A DNA stretch of 64,000 nucleotides from Candidatus Woesearchaeota archaeon (lineage in GTDB: Archaea > Nanobdellota > Nanobdellia > Woesearchaeales > JACJVV01): NCBI GenBank assembly GCA_020637495.1, contig JACJVV010000001.1:248001-312000 (forward strand). Reading direction: 5' to 3'. Position numbers and translations under genes: made by a program. Under the pieces are notes generated by a model. That model had not been told where the DNA came from. It worked only from the letters and a program-made list of their open reading frames with translations, and made no database searches. Below, one piece after another: positions 16,535 to 25,778 of the stretch. Position 1 is the stretch's first letter, and the number at the start of each line of letters is the position of its first letter.

Positions 16535-17128
16535 TTAATTAATAAATCTTGACATTATTTTAATGCTTTCTTCTGTTTGTGAAGCCTTGAATAGGAATGC
16601 ATTAATGCCTAGCTCATTTGCTGCTTCCACATTAATCTCCTCATCATCAAAATAGACTATATCTTCTGCTTTAACACCTATGTCTTTGAGAACTTCAAGA
16701 TAGAATCGTTTATTTGGCTTCTTCTCGCCAATCATACTGCTTGAATATATTTTTGTAAAATATTCAGACATATTTTTCTCTAAAAATCCAGTCCTATATT
16801 TCTCATTGTTCGTTACCATGAAGAACTTATTATGACAATTATTATTCTCTATGAACTTAATCAGCTCTTCATTTATTACAAATTCAGAATTAAACCATAA
16901 ATCAAGAAACCTGTCAACACCGTCATTCCAGTTCCAGTCATGTAGGTATGGTTGTAATTCTTCCTTTAGGTCCTTGGCACCAATTATGCATTCCTTAAAC
17001 GGACCTGTGAAGAAGGGCAGCATTTTTTCAATAGGGACGTCATATTTGTTTGAATAAAATTTACTGAACTGTTCTCCGAGAATAATGACGCCATCACAGT
17101 CAAAAAGAAATATCATCTTATGATTCAC
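16535..17128 (-). CDS. HAD-superfamily phosphatase
   Basis: A haloacid dehalogenase-like hydrolase. Motif I is FLFDCDGVI (nucleophile D and general acid D), motif II MVTNN, motif III lysine GEKKPNKRFY, and motif IV VYFDDEEINVEAA. The cap is inserted between motifs I and II. The 197-residue size fits subfamily IA small-molecule phosphatases. It overlaps the GlmU-like gene by 4 nt and ends the glmS-glmM-GlmU run, so a sugar phosphate is a reasonable but unproven substrate. Confidence 0.85.
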   Translation of the reverse strand: MNHKMIFLFDCDGVIILGEQFSKFYSNKYDVPIEKMLPFFTGPFKECIIGAKDLKEELQPYLHDWNWNDGVDRFLDLWFNSEFVINEELIKFIENNNCHNKFFMVTNNEKYRTGFLEKNMSEYFTKIYSSSMIGEKKPNKRFYLEVLKDIGVKAEDIVYFDDEEINVEAANELGINAFLFKASQTEESIKIMSRFIN

Positions 17129-18315
17129 TTATCCTGCTTGTCTTTGTCTACGATCTCACCAGGAATAGTTGAGAGACCTGGCCATATCTTTCTTCCAGGA
17201 TATATCAGTGTTGCAATACCTGTATGGACCATGTTTCCGAGGAATGCTCCAAGTTTTCTTCTTCCTGAATCTACTTTAATACCCCTGACAATCGTCTTAT
17301 GGCTGTTTCCATCATGCCTATAGTCAGCAGTTATTGTTCCTGCCCCAATATTTACATCTTCACCAATAACAGAGTGTCCAATATAGCAATGGTGTTTTGC
17401 CTTAGAGTTCTTCATGAATACACAATCATACACTTCTCCTCCTATATGGCAATTGTCCATTATAACGGTATCTGGTCGTATATGTGCATTCGGACCTATG
17501 ACACAATTTTTCCCAATAAAAACTGGTCCTTCTATGTAAGCCCCTGACATAATCCTTGAATTCTCACCTATATTGATATCACCTTTCAATGTCACTCCAT
17601 CTTCTACATCTCCAGAGATTATGTTTGGCTTCTCTCGTTTCAGCAAATCTATGTTTGCTTCAAGATAATTCCAAGGATATACAATAGGTATCCAGAGATC
17701 TTTTACTTCAATAATTTTGAATTTTTCAAGGTGCCTTATAGCTGATGTGAGCTCAATCTCTCCACGTTCTGATTTTTCACATTTTTCTAATATCTCAAAT
17801 ATTTCTGATGGAAGCAAATAACACCCAATATTTGCAAGGTTACCTATGGCATTTTTTGGTTTCTCAACCAGTTCAATCATGTTCTTCTCTTTATCTGTCC
17901 TATAAATCCCAAAATTCTCAGGAGTTTGTACATTTTTTGCCAATGCTCCATTATCATATCTGCAAAGATTCTTAATATCTTCTTTTGAGTACAAATCATC
18001 CCCATTCATGACGATGAATTTCCTTTCATTATTCAACACTTCTTTACACATCAATAATGCATGGCCTGTGCCTAACTGCTCTTTCTGTTCGACATAAATT
18101 AATCTTATACCTTTATACTCATGACCTAAATAGCTAATAATCTTATCTTTCATGAATCCTACAACAATGATTATCTCATCTACGATTCCATTAACTTGAT
18201 CGAGATTACGTTCAATTATAGTCTTCTCCAGGACATTAAGCAACGGTTTTGGCGTTTCTACTGTCAGTGGATAAGTTCTAGTAGATTTTCCTGCACACAT
18301 CATGATAGCTTTCAT
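17125..18315 (-). CDS. glmU: Bifunctional sugar-1-P nucleotidylyltransferase/acetyltransferase (GlmU-like)
   Basis: A 396-residue, two-domain enzyme. The N-terminal Rossmann domain has the nucleotidyltransferase signature CAGKSTRTYPLT...PKPLL, and the C-terminal half is a left-handed beta helix of hexapeptide repeats (DVEDGVTLKGDINIGENSRI, IGPNAHIRPDTVIMDNCHIG). It resembles the archaeal type that acetylates GlcN-1-P and makes UDP-GlcNAc. The gene directly follows glmM with a 4-nt overlap and comes after glmS, so it very likely catalyses the last two steps of UDP-GlcNAc synthesis for glycans. Nucleotide preference (UTP or dTTP) cannot be read from the sequence. Confidence 0.88.
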   Translation of the reverse strand: MKAIMMCAGKSTRTYPLTVETPKPLLNVLEKTIIERNLDQVNGIVDEIIIVVGFMKDKIISYLGHEYKGIRLIYVEQKEQLGTGHALLMCKEVLNNERKFIVMNGDDLYSKEDIKNLCRYDNGALAKNVQTPENFGIYRTDKEKNMIELVEKPKNAIGNLANIGCYLLPSEIFEILEKCEKSERGEIELTSAIRHLEKFKIIEVKDLWIPIVYPWNYLEANIDLLKREKPNIISGDVEDGVTLKGDINIGENSRIMSGAYIEGPVFIGKNCVIGPNAHIRPDTVIMDNCHIGGEVYDCVFMKNSKAKHHCYIGHSVIGEDVNIGAGTITADYRHDGNSHKTIVRGIKVDSGRRKLGAFLGNMVHTGIATLIYPGRKIWPGLSTIPGEIVDKDKQDK

Positions 18316-19658
18316 ATACCAATCTCCTCAGTTATAGATTTTGCAATCTTTATAGCGATATTTCTTGCCTTATCCTCATCTTTTGCTTCAACCATGACCC
18401 TACAAAGATTTTCTGTTCCAGAATATCTTACAATTATTCTACCTTCATTTTCAAGCTCTTTCTGTGACTCATCTATCAAAGCATATGCTTTTAGGTCATT
18501 TATTTCTTTCTTCTCCTTTACCTTGACATTAATTAATTCTTGAGGATATACTTGCATGCCATCTGACAATTGTGATAAAGGTATTTTATATTCCTGAATT
18601 ATTTTTGCAATGTTTAATCCTGTGATGATCCCGTCCCCAGTTGTTACATAATCTGATAATATGATGTGGCCTGATTGCTCTCCACCAAGATTTATACTCT
18701 TTTTTTTCATCTCCTCTATCACATACCTATCCCCAACTTTAGTTTCGATATAATCTATTCCCTTATTGTTCAAGAATTCCTTCAAGCCTAAATTTGACAT
18801 GAGTGTGATCACAATCTTATTGGATCTTAACATTTTTTTATTATTGAGATCTTCAGCTAACATGGCTAGTATATGGTCACCAGTCAATATATTTCCCTTC
18901 TCATCACAGACTATTATCCTATCAGCATCACCATCTAATGCTATTCCAAAATCAGCCTTATTATCCACTATTATTTTAGATATTTTTCCAGGATATAGGG
19001 CACCACATCCTTTATTTATATTCTCACCGTCAGGTTCTGTATTCACAGCTATTATTTCAGCACCAAGCTCTGAGAATATACTTGGTGCAACATTATATGC
19101 TGCACCATTCGCACAATCAATAACAATCCTTAGTCCTTCAAGAGAATAAGATTTGATAGATGATTTCGCAAATTCTATGTATCTTCCTAATGCCTCATTA
19201 ACACGTCTTGCTTTTCCAATCTTAATATTACCATCATGATCTATCCCATCAATCTCTTTCTCAATTTCAAGTTCAATCTCATCAGGCAGCTTATAACCAT
19301 CAGATCCGAATACCTTTATGCCATTATCTTCTGCAGGATTATGAGATGCACTAATCATTATCCCTGCATCAGCATTCATAGATTTTGTCAGATGTGCCAC
19401 TGCTGGCGTAGGCATAGGGCCAACTAGCAATACATCCACTCCTTGGCTGACAATACCTGCCTCAAGAGCTGATTCGAACATATAACCGCTCACTCTAGTA
19501 TCTTTTCCAATTATGACCTTGTACTCTTTTTTATTCTCGGATCGTTTGAGGAACCTTGCCAATCCTTGGCCAAATCTTAATGCAAATTCTGCAGTCATAG
19601 GGTATACATTTGCTTTTCCCCTTATTCCGTCTGTCCCAAAATATCTTTTCTCTTCCAT
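18312..19658 (-). CDS. glmM: Phosphoglucosamine mutase
   Basis: Converts glucosamine-6-P to glucosamine-1-P. The active-site serine loop ISASHNPAEDNG (about residue 103), metal-binding loop DGDADR (about 244), sugar-binding GGEQSGH and phosphate-binding RYSGTENLCR are all intact. At 448 residues it has the normal length. The stop overlaps the GlmU-like start by 4 nt. Some archaeal members also use phosphomannose or phosphoglucose, but the operon favours glucosamine. Confidence 0.93.
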   Translation of the reverse strand: MEEKRYFGTDGIRGKANVYPMTAEFALRFGQGLARFLKRSENKKEYKVIIGKDTRVSGYMFESALEAGIVSQGVDVLLVGPMPTPAVAHLTKSMNADAGIMISASHNPAEDNGIKVFGSDGYKLPDEIELEIEKEIDGIDHDGNIKIGKARRVNEALGRYIEFAKSSIKSYSLEGLRIVIDCANGAAYNVAPSIFSELGAEIIAVNTEPDGENINKGCGALYPGKISKIIVDNKADFGIALDGDADRIIVCDEKGNILTGDHILAMLAEDLNNKKMLRSNKIVITLMSNLGLKEFLNNKGIDYIETKVGDRYVIEEMKKKSINLGGEQSGHIILSDYVTTGDGIITGLNIAKIIQEYKIPLSQLSDGMQVYPQELINVKVKEKKEINDLKAYALIDESQKELENEGRIIVRYSGTENLCRVMVEAKDEDKARNIAIKIAKSITEEIGI

Positions 19659-19738
19659 TTTTTTTGAATCCTCTGAAAAACATATATTTCCTATGCCTAA
19701 CTATCAAGTAATATTATCTTGTCCAATAACTTGCAAAT

Positions 19739-21532
19739 TCATTTAACAGTCACAGATTTAGCTAAATTTCTTGGCTTATCTGGATTACATCCTCGTTTCA
19801 ATGCCAGATGATATGCTAAGATCTGGATCGGGATTATCATTGCAATAGGATTTGCATGCCCAAGCTCCCCTATCTTGATAAATTCATCATATACCTCATT
19901 CTCTTTTGAGTTAATGCCTATCATATATCCTCCCCTGACTTTTATCTCGGAGGCATTACTAATAATCATATCCCTTGTCGCTTCTGTTGTTAACACAATG
20001 CAAGGAGTTCCTTTTTCAATAAGTGCGATAGTACCATGCTTAAGCTCTCCTCCTGGAAAACCTTCGGCGTGAATATAGGAAACTTCTTTTATCTTCAATG
20101 CGCCTTCCAATGCAGAAGGGTATGCAAGATCCCTACCAATCAAGAACATTGAATTCTCCTCTTTTATCTTCTCAGCTATTTTCTCAAGCAATAAAAAATT
20201 GTTATCAATTATCTTTGTAACCTCTTCACCTGCTTTTCTTATTAGTTCTTTTGCTTTCTCTTCTTTGTCTACTATAGCATGCGCGAGAAGCAACAATATC
20301 GCAAGCTGGCTGGTATATGATTTAGTAGACAAGACACAGATTTCAGGTCCGGCATTCATCATTATATTCTTGTCTGACATTCTCGTTATAGTGGATCCCA
20401 TCACATTCACTATCGAAACCACTTTCGAACCTTTCTCTTTTGCAGTCTTTATAGCGTCGATAAGATCCGCTGTCTCTCCAGATTGTGATATTGCAACAAC
20501 TACAGTCTTATCTGTCAGATAATCTTTATAATTCCTGAATTCTGATGCGATTGTAACATTTACATGACGTTTTGCGACATGTGTAAATACATATGAAGCA
20601 GAAACTGCAGCATGATAGCTTGTTCCACATCCAACAAAGAATATTCCGAAGGCATTTTTTAAAATATCACTGACCTCTTCTACCAAGCTAGATGGCTGTT
20701 GTATGCTTTTCACGATAGTATTCTTTTGTTCATGGATCTCTTTGAGCATGAAATGTGCATATTCACCTTTTTTTGCTTGGTCAATATCCCAGTTTATGTG
20801 CTGTATTTCTTTCTTAATTATTTTATTATCAATGATGTCCCTGAACACAATGTCTTCTTTAATTATTCCATACTCATTATCTTCAATGTAATAAACTTCA
20901 TTTGTGTATGATAGAAATGCAGGAACATCAGATGCAGCGAAGAATTCTTTTTCTCCACTCCCATCTGAGGTCTCCTTCATTCCTATGACCAGAGGTGATT
21001 CTTTTCGAGCAAAAAATATACCTTCTTCATCTTCATGCATCCCCACAATCGCAAAACTACCCTTTATCTTCAATATTGTTTTTCTTATGGCATCAATTAG
21101 GCTGCTGCCTTCTTTTACAAAAATTGCAATGAACTGAGGGATTACTTCACTATCTGTTTCTGAATTCAAAGTTATCCCTAAATCTGTCAACTCTTTTCTT
21201 AACTCTTGGTAATTCTCAATTATGCCATTGTGCACAACATATACCTTTTGATCTGAACTAAAATGCGGATGGCTATTCTCTTTAGTGACTGAGCCCGTAG
21301 TTGCCCACCTCGTATGGGCAATCCCTTTATTACCTTGCATGCTAGTGAAGTTAAGCTTTTCATCCACTAAGTCAATTGGACCCACATCTTTTCTGATCTC
21401 GATTGAATTACTTTTATCTGCTGCAAGTGCCATGCCTATACTATCGTATCCCCTATATTCTAGGTTCTTGATACAACTTAACAATATGTCACTGCATCCT
21501 TCTTTTCCTTTATATGCAACTATTCCACACAT
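19739..21532 (-). CDS. glmS: Glutamine-fructose-6-phosphate aminotransferase
   Basis: The first enzyme of UDP-GlcNAc synthesis. The mature N-terminus MCGIVAYKG places the nucleophilic Cys at position 2; the glutaminase domain (HTRWATTG, VHNGIIENY) is followed by two SIS isomerase domains (FFVGCGTSYHAA, AISQSGETADLI, then SALEGALKIKEVSYIHAEGFPGGELKHG). The C-terminus NLAKSVTVK is typical. At 597 residues it is full length. It is the first gene of the glmS-glmM-GlmU-HAD run, separated from glmM by 80 nt. Confidence 0.96.
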   Translation of the reverse strand: MCGIVAYKGKEGCSDILLSCIKNLEYRGYDSIGMALAADKSNSIEIRKDVGPIDLVDEKLNFTSMQGNKGIAHTRWATTGSVTKENSHPHFSSDQKVYVVHNGIIENYQELRKELTDLGITLNSETDSEVIPQFIAIFVKEGSSLIDAIRKTILKIKGSFAIVGMHEDEEGIFFARKESPLVIGMKETSDGSGEKEFFAASDVPAFLSYTNEVYYIEDNEYGIIKEDIVFRDIIDNKIIKKEIQHINWDIDQAKKGEYAHFMLKEIHEQKNTIVKSIQQPSSLVEEVSDILKNAFGIFFVGCGTSYHAAVSASYVFTHVAKRHVNVTIASEFRNYKDYLTDKTVVVAISQSGETADLIDAIKTAKEKGSKVVSIVNVMGSTITRMSDKNIMMNAGPEICVLSTKSYTSQLAILLLLAHAIVDKEEKAKELIRKAGEEVTKIIDNNFLLLEKIAEKIKEENSMFLIGRDLAYPSALEGALKIKEVSYIHAEGFPGGELKHGTIALIEKGTPCIVLTTEATRDMIISNASEIKVRGGYMIGINSKENEVYDEFIKIGELGHANPIAMIIPIQILAYHLALKRGCNPDKPRNLAKSVTVK

Positions 21533-21671
21533 AAATATCCTAGGGATACTTTTATTTAAATAGATAATTCAAAAATATTTTTTAGCTTATTTATAAAAAT
21601 GGATTATAATTAACTAATATCATATTTTATTTATTTTAAAGATTTATTTAGGTTTTTAATGAATTTATAAT

Positions 21672-21693
21672 CTAGTTTTTCTTATTAAACTAG
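21672..21693. promoter_or_regulatory. 7-bp inverted repeat in the glmS / HTH intergenic region
   Basis: CTAGTTT (21672-21678) and AAACTAG (21687-21693) are separated by 8 nt in the 267-nt gap between the divergent glmS and HTH/S-layer-like genes. It could be an operator for the HTH protein encoded next to it. The rest of the gap is plain A/T-rich sequence and promoters. Confidence 0.35.
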
Positions 21694-21770
21694 CTTAAAA
21701 TCTAAATCTATGTTCTCATTAAGATATATTTCTACATAATATTAAAAAAAATATTATAATATTCGAAATA

Positions 21771-21780
21771 TATATAAATA
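21771..21780 (+). promoter_or_regulatory. TATA box of the HTH/S-layer-like gene
   Basis: TATATAAATA ends 19 nt before the ATG at 21800, spacing typical for a leaderless archaeal mRNA. Confidence 0.6.
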
Positions 21781-21799
21781 GAATTCACATGTTGTATTT

Positions 21800-22726
21800 A
21801 TGGTCAATTTTATCATACGTGATGAAGAAGGAATTCGAAAATTTGACAAATGCACCCTTATCTCTGAAGAAGATTTTTCTAGCCTTAGTAAGATAAAAAT
21901 AAATATCCTTTTGGAACTTGACAAGAAGCCAATGTATATCTCTGAGCTTTCAGAAAAATTAAAGCTTAACGAACAGAATATCTATTATCATATAAAACAG
22001 TTGATGCCTTATCTTGAAGTGGTTGATGAGAAAAAGATACGTGGGACAACAGCTAGGAAATTCAAGCCAAAGACGATGAATTTTTGTTTATCGTTATCTA
22101 AAAAATATAAAGACATAAGCCTGATGGATCTTGAGCTTAACAAAGGGAATATGAAAAGCCATTCATTTTTTTTCCCTTTCATCTCAGATGGGAAATTCAA
22201 TGCAAAAATAATTGTTGGAAGTCCAGATCCTCATGGGAAATACAAAGCACGTGCAAGAGATGGTCACTATGCAACTGATCTGGCATTATATCTTGGTTCA
22301 TTCTGCTCACAAACGAATCAATTTGCTGTAGCTCTTGATACAGATGTGAATCTTGAATCAGAGGATAATCTTGTAATTGTAGGTGGGCCTGTTACAAACC
22401 TTCTGATGAACAGGATCAATGATGCATTACCTGTAAAATTTGTCGAAGAAGGACATTGGGCTATTAAAGGGAAAAAAGATACATATACAGATGATAATAT
22501 CGGGCTTATTGCTCGCATACCAAATCCTATCAATGAAGGGATGATACTTGTTGTTGCAGGATTAAGGTTTTCAGGCACTAAATCTGCAGTTATAGCCTTA
22601 ACACGACAGACAAAACTTCTATTGAATCATTTCTCTTCGCAAAATAATTTCTATGCGATAGTACAAGGTTTTGATCTTGATGCCGATGGCAAGATCGATA
22701 ATATAGAGCTTCTAGAAAGTATGTGA
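21800..22726 (+). CDS. HTH regulator with S-layer-like C-terminal domain
   Basis: A 308-residue protein. Residues about 30-95 form an ArsR-like winged helix (KINILLELDKKPMYISELSEKLKLNEQNIYYHIKQLM). The C-terminal 170 residues (from about 130) contain GSPDPHGKYKARARDGHYATDLALYLG and LVIVGGPVTNLLMNRIND, which resemble the C-terminal domain of archaeal S-layer proteins. No signal peptide or membrane segment is visible, so it is cytosolic. It is divergent from the UDP-GlcNAc operon, and a link between surface-layer state and glycan precursor supply is an attractive inference. The HTH call is firm; the S-layer resemblance is by motif recall. Confidence 0.7.
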   Translation: MVNFIIRDEEGIRKFDKCTLISEEDFSSLSKIKINILLELDKKPMYISELSEKLKLNEQNIYYHIKQLMPYLEVVDEKKIRGTTARKFKPKTMNFCLSLSKKYKDISLMDLELNKGNMKSHSFFFPFISDGKFNAKIIVGSPDPHGKYKARARDGHYATDLALYLGSFCSQTNQFAVALDTDVNLESEDNLVIVGGPVTNLLMNRINDALPVKFVEEGHWAIKGKKDTYTDDNIGLIARIPNPINEGMILVVAGLRFSGTKSAVIALTRQTKLLLNHFSSQNNFYAIVQGFDLDADGKIDNIELLESM

Positions 22727-22768
22727 ATTAGATAAAAATTCCCTATAATTTTCCTAAACTTATGCTAT

Positions 22769-23671
22769 TCATCGTAGCTTGTTCAGATATTTCTCCATCG
22801 GTCTGCACTTCTCATTCATGTCATCAAAATATTCTGTGTATAAATTGACAGCAGCCTTATTCCTTATTATTATCCCATGTGTATTGTTAAGGTGCACAAT
22901 TGAGAGAAAAACCTTGCTATCTGTTATGAAGATCTGCATAGGTATAAACTCCTCTAGCACACCTATCTTTAAATTATACTTCTTTATCCTATCCTTTATT
23001 TCTGAGATAGTCTTTTTTAGATATTCCTCTCCAAACTTCTCTTTTATCAGATTGAAATGAAGTTTAATCGCACTAGCTTCTACAATATATTCTGTATTCT
23101 TATCCTTCTTGTATGAATCCATATGCGCTTGGTACAACATGAATGTCATCTCAGGTGTAGTGTGCTCAGGAATGTCTCTATTCTCAACTACCATCTTTCT
23201 AACCCTAGCATATTCAGATGCCTTTTCTGGATACAATAGAAAAGGTACACTACCATGCCTAAGTATATTCTTTATTGTTCTACTTTCTTTAAGCAATTGT
23301 ATTATCCTAAAGGAGAAATCGTTACCTGATCCCACTATCTCTATCTCATCAAATCCTCTCGTCTTATGTTCTAATATATGCATGATCCTATGTTGCTTCT
23401 GTACCATATCATCAAAATTATATTTCAAGAAATCAATTATGTTATTGTCCAAATTTTCGATTGAATATCTATATGGTTTTTTTTCACTTCTATCAATCAA
23501 TTTAATCCTCAAAAGGTTATTGAGATGTTCGTAGATCCTACCTTTTGGAATACCTGTCTTCTTAGATATCTGCTGTGCCTCTAAAGGTCCTTTAGTAATT
23601 GATTCGATAATAAGCAATTCTTTTCCATTCAGTTCAAAGCTATTTCCCAACTCTTTCAAGAGGTTGTCCAT
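22769..23671 (-). CDS. TrmB-family transcriptional regulator
   Basis: A 300-residue regulator with an N-terminal winged helix (about 15-75: ELLIIESITKGPLEAQQISKKTGIPKGRIYEHLNNLLRIKLI) and a long C-terminal region with PLD-like character (about 105-295, FDEIEIVGSGNDFSFRIIQLL...YARVRKMV). It is convergent with the HTH/S-layer-like gene and divergent from an orphan at 23842 across 170 nt containing two back-to-back promoters. The regulon is unknown. Confidence 0.78.
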   Translation of the reverse strand: MDNLLKELGNSFELNGKELLIIESITKGPLEAQQISKKTGIPKGRIYEHLNNLLRIKLIDRSEKKPYRYSIENLDNNIIDFLKYNFDDMVQKQHRIMHILEHKTRGFDEIEIVGSGNDFSFRIIQLLKESRTIKNILRHGSVPFLLYPEKASEYARVRKMVVENRDIPEHTTPEMTFMLYQAHMDSYKKDKNTEYIVEASAIKLHFNLIKEKFGEEYLKKTISEIKDRIKKYNLKIGVLEEFIPMQIFITDSKVFLSIVHLNNTHGIIIRNKAAVNLYTEYFDDMNEKCRPMEKYLNKLR

Positions 23672-23841
23672 ACTAACCTGTTATTATCCTACTATATAAA
23701 GTTTTTTTGAAAACCACAAAAAAATGTTTTTATGTAGGAATAGTTTATATATGCTACGTGATTTAGATACTAAAATAGTTAACTAGTATACAAATAACTA
23801 TATCCTTAATACCCAGACAGTGACTTAGAAGGATAACAAAG

Positions 23842-24684
23842 ATGATAGCACCAGCAAATACACTGACTTTAGAAGATGTAGTTGATAGTGATGGAGCTAG
23901 GATAGTTTCTATACCAAGACACCAGTATTCTTATTCTAAGATGGAAGAGGTTTCACAATTCCTTGGTGAGTATACAACATTGATTTTTGAATTGAATGGG
24001 ATTGAAGATTTATCATTCCATATGTTTGAATATGAACATTCACATAAAGATCCGAACGTAAATGAAGATCTTACAGATTCAAATACAAAATTTTTTGCAG
24101 ATGCTTATATACTCATGCTTAGAGACAATAATACCAATTCCGTGATGATCCAAAAGCATAATGGTAAATATCTCTTAGTCTGGAATGAGGTCAAATATGA
24201 CCCTTCAAGGGAAAAGTCCAGGGGAGGGATAGTATCAGTAACAACTTACAGCAAATCACATGATCATCTCGGTCATCCATTATTAGAGCAGGTAGGCAAT
24301 CCTGAAGAATTTGAAGATGGGAAGGATATTCTTGCTGCTAAAGCAAAAGCTGCAAAATACATGGAGCAATTAATTCAATATCATAAAGCTGAAGAGGGCA
24401 AGTGCGATATTCCATTCATGCAAAGAGATCCAAACGATCCTAGGAGATTTTTCATTGATCATGATCCTAATCATATAAATTATCTTGTTGATTATCATGA
24501 CCTTCCAAAAGAGCATCTATGGGGGTTTAAAGATGCACACGAACGGACTTTAGCATCTCTGGAGCAATTGCAAAAGATAGGAGAAATTCAGGATTCTGAA
24601 TATAGGGCCGCTAGAACTCTTTTGGCAATAAACAAGCATCGATATGAAGCTGTAGACCACCCTATCTTAATCAAAGAACAATAA
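23842..24684 (+). CDS. Uncharacterised 280-residue soluble protein
   Basis: I do not recognise this protein. It has no signal peptide or membrane segment. Histidine and aspartate clusters are notable: MFEYEHSHKDPN, SKSHDHLGHPLLEQ, FFIDHDPNHINYLVDYHDLPKEH. The first two thirds look alpha/beta, and the end is helical (LASLEQLQKIGEIQDSEYRAARTLLAINKH). It has its own promoter region, shared with the divergent TrmB-like gene, and is convergent with the AK6-type kinase with only 1 nt between stops. A metal-binding or enzymatic role is possible but unsupported. Confidence 0.8.
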   Translation: MIAPANTLTLEDVVDSDGARIVSIPRHQYSYSKMEEVSQFLGEYTTLIFELNGIEDLSFHMFEYEHSHKDPNVNEDLTDSNTKFFADAYILMLRDNNTNSVMIQKHNGKYLLVWNEVKYDPSREKSRGGIVSVTTYSKSHDHLGHPLLEQVGNPEEFEDGKDILAAKAKAAKYMEQLIQYHKAEEGKCDIPFMQRDPNDPRRFFIDHDPNHINYLVDYHDLPKEHLWGFKDAHERTLASLEQLQKIGEIQDSEYRAARTLLAINKHRYEAVDHPILIKEQ

Positions 24685-24685
24685 T

Positions 24686-25177
24686 TTACCTTTTCTCTCT
24701 CAGATCATTAATCTTTTTATTAATCTCTCTTAAGTTATTATTGCATAATATCATATGGCCTTTTTGCTGCGCTTCTATGAAGCATACCTCAAATATTTCA
24801 GCATCGAGGTTGTCCCTTATCTTTTCGTCTGTGTATCCTCGTTTTTTCAGCCTTTTCTTCAAGATCTTTAAATTACACTTGCATACAATGCAGAATGCAA
24901 CTTTGTTCTTGGGAATATGATGGCTTAAATGTGAATCGACAATCAATATTTTTCTTGGAGATACTTTGATAGTTTTTGAATGCTCTTCTAATATCGCTTT
25001 ACTAAATCTTTTTGGATCCACTATCTTGCATTTATTCAGCTTATCATATCCTTCTGAAAGACTATATTTTGCTATTATACTATTCCCATCAACATACTTT
25101 AGGCCATACTTCTTAGCCAGTCTTTTAGCTAAAGTAGTCTTTCCTGTTCCAGGGGTCCCAGTAATACAAATGATCAT
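24686..25177 (-). CDS. AK6/Fap7-type adenylate kinase-like NTPase
   Basis: A 163-residue P-loop kinase. Walker A ITGTPGTGKTTLAKRLAKKYG is at the N-terminus; the lid-like segment KCNLKILKKRLKKRGYTDEKIRDNLDAEIFEVC matches the AK6/Fap7 family, whose members act as adenylate kinases and in 18S/16S rRNA maturation with uS11. The canonical adk that usually follows secY is absent here, so this may be a main adenylate kinase. It is divergent from the MBF1 gene. Confidence 0.85.
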   Translation of the reverse strand: MIICITGTPGTGKTTLAKRLAKKYGLKYVDGNSIIAKYSLSEGYDKLNKCKIVDPKRFSKAILEEHSKTIKVSPRKILIVDSHLSHHIPKNKVAFCIVCKCNLKILKKRLKKRGYTDEKIRDNLDAEIFEVCFIEAQQKGHMILCNNNLREINKKINDLREKR

Positions 25178-25263
25178 TAGATATTATCATCCCTCCACAG
25201 ATTTTCTTGCATACTATAGTATGGTATCATAATATATTTAAATTCTTCCACTATGCATAACAT

Positions 25264-25749
25264 ATGATCTGTGAGATGTGCGGCAAGAATCTTGATGGAA
25301 AGATAGTGATTAAAGCAAAAGTAGAAGGCACTGTGCTTAAGGTCTGTGAGAACTGTTCGCAATATGGGACTGTTATAGCCCAAAGCCTTCCTTCATCTGC
25401 AAAACCAAATTCTAATATTTCTCCAAAACAAGCAATCAAATACTCAAAAGAAGAGATTGAAGAGATGGTTGTTGAAGATTATGCTGCTCGTATAAAAAAA
25501 GCAAGAGAAAGCAATAATATAAAACAAGAAGATTTTGCAAAGCAAATAAATGAGAAAGAATCACTCATACACAAGATCGAAACAGGTCATATCGAGCCAA
25601 ATATAAAACTTGCTAGAAAAATCGAGAAATATCTTGGAATAAAAATAGTTGAAGAAATAGAATTCAGGGAACATAAAACTTATTCTAAGCCAAAAGGTGA
25701 TGATAGCCTTACTATTGGGGATATGATAAAAATCAAGAAAAAAGATTAA
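25264..25749 (+). CDS. mbf1: Multiprotein bridging factor 1 (aMBF1)
   Basis: The archaeal MBF1 homologue, which binds the small ribosomal subunit and has a Cro-type HTH. The N-terminal zinc ribbon (CEMCGKNL and VCENCSQYG) is linked by an 80-residue helical region to the HTH (about 80-135: RIKKARESNNIKQEDFAKQINEKESLIHKIETG). The 161-residue length and domain order match the family exactly. Confidence 0.93.
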   Translation: MICEMCGKNLDGKIVIKAKVEGTVLKVCENCSQYGTVIAQSLPSSAKPNSNISPKQAIKYSKEEIEEMVVEDYAARIKKARESNNIKQEDFAKQINEKESLIHKIETGHIEPNIKLARKIEKYLGIKIVEEIEFREHKTYSKPKGDDSLTIGDMIKIKKKD

Positions 25750-25778
25750 ATAGGTTTTTTGTATCTTCGTGTTAATTT

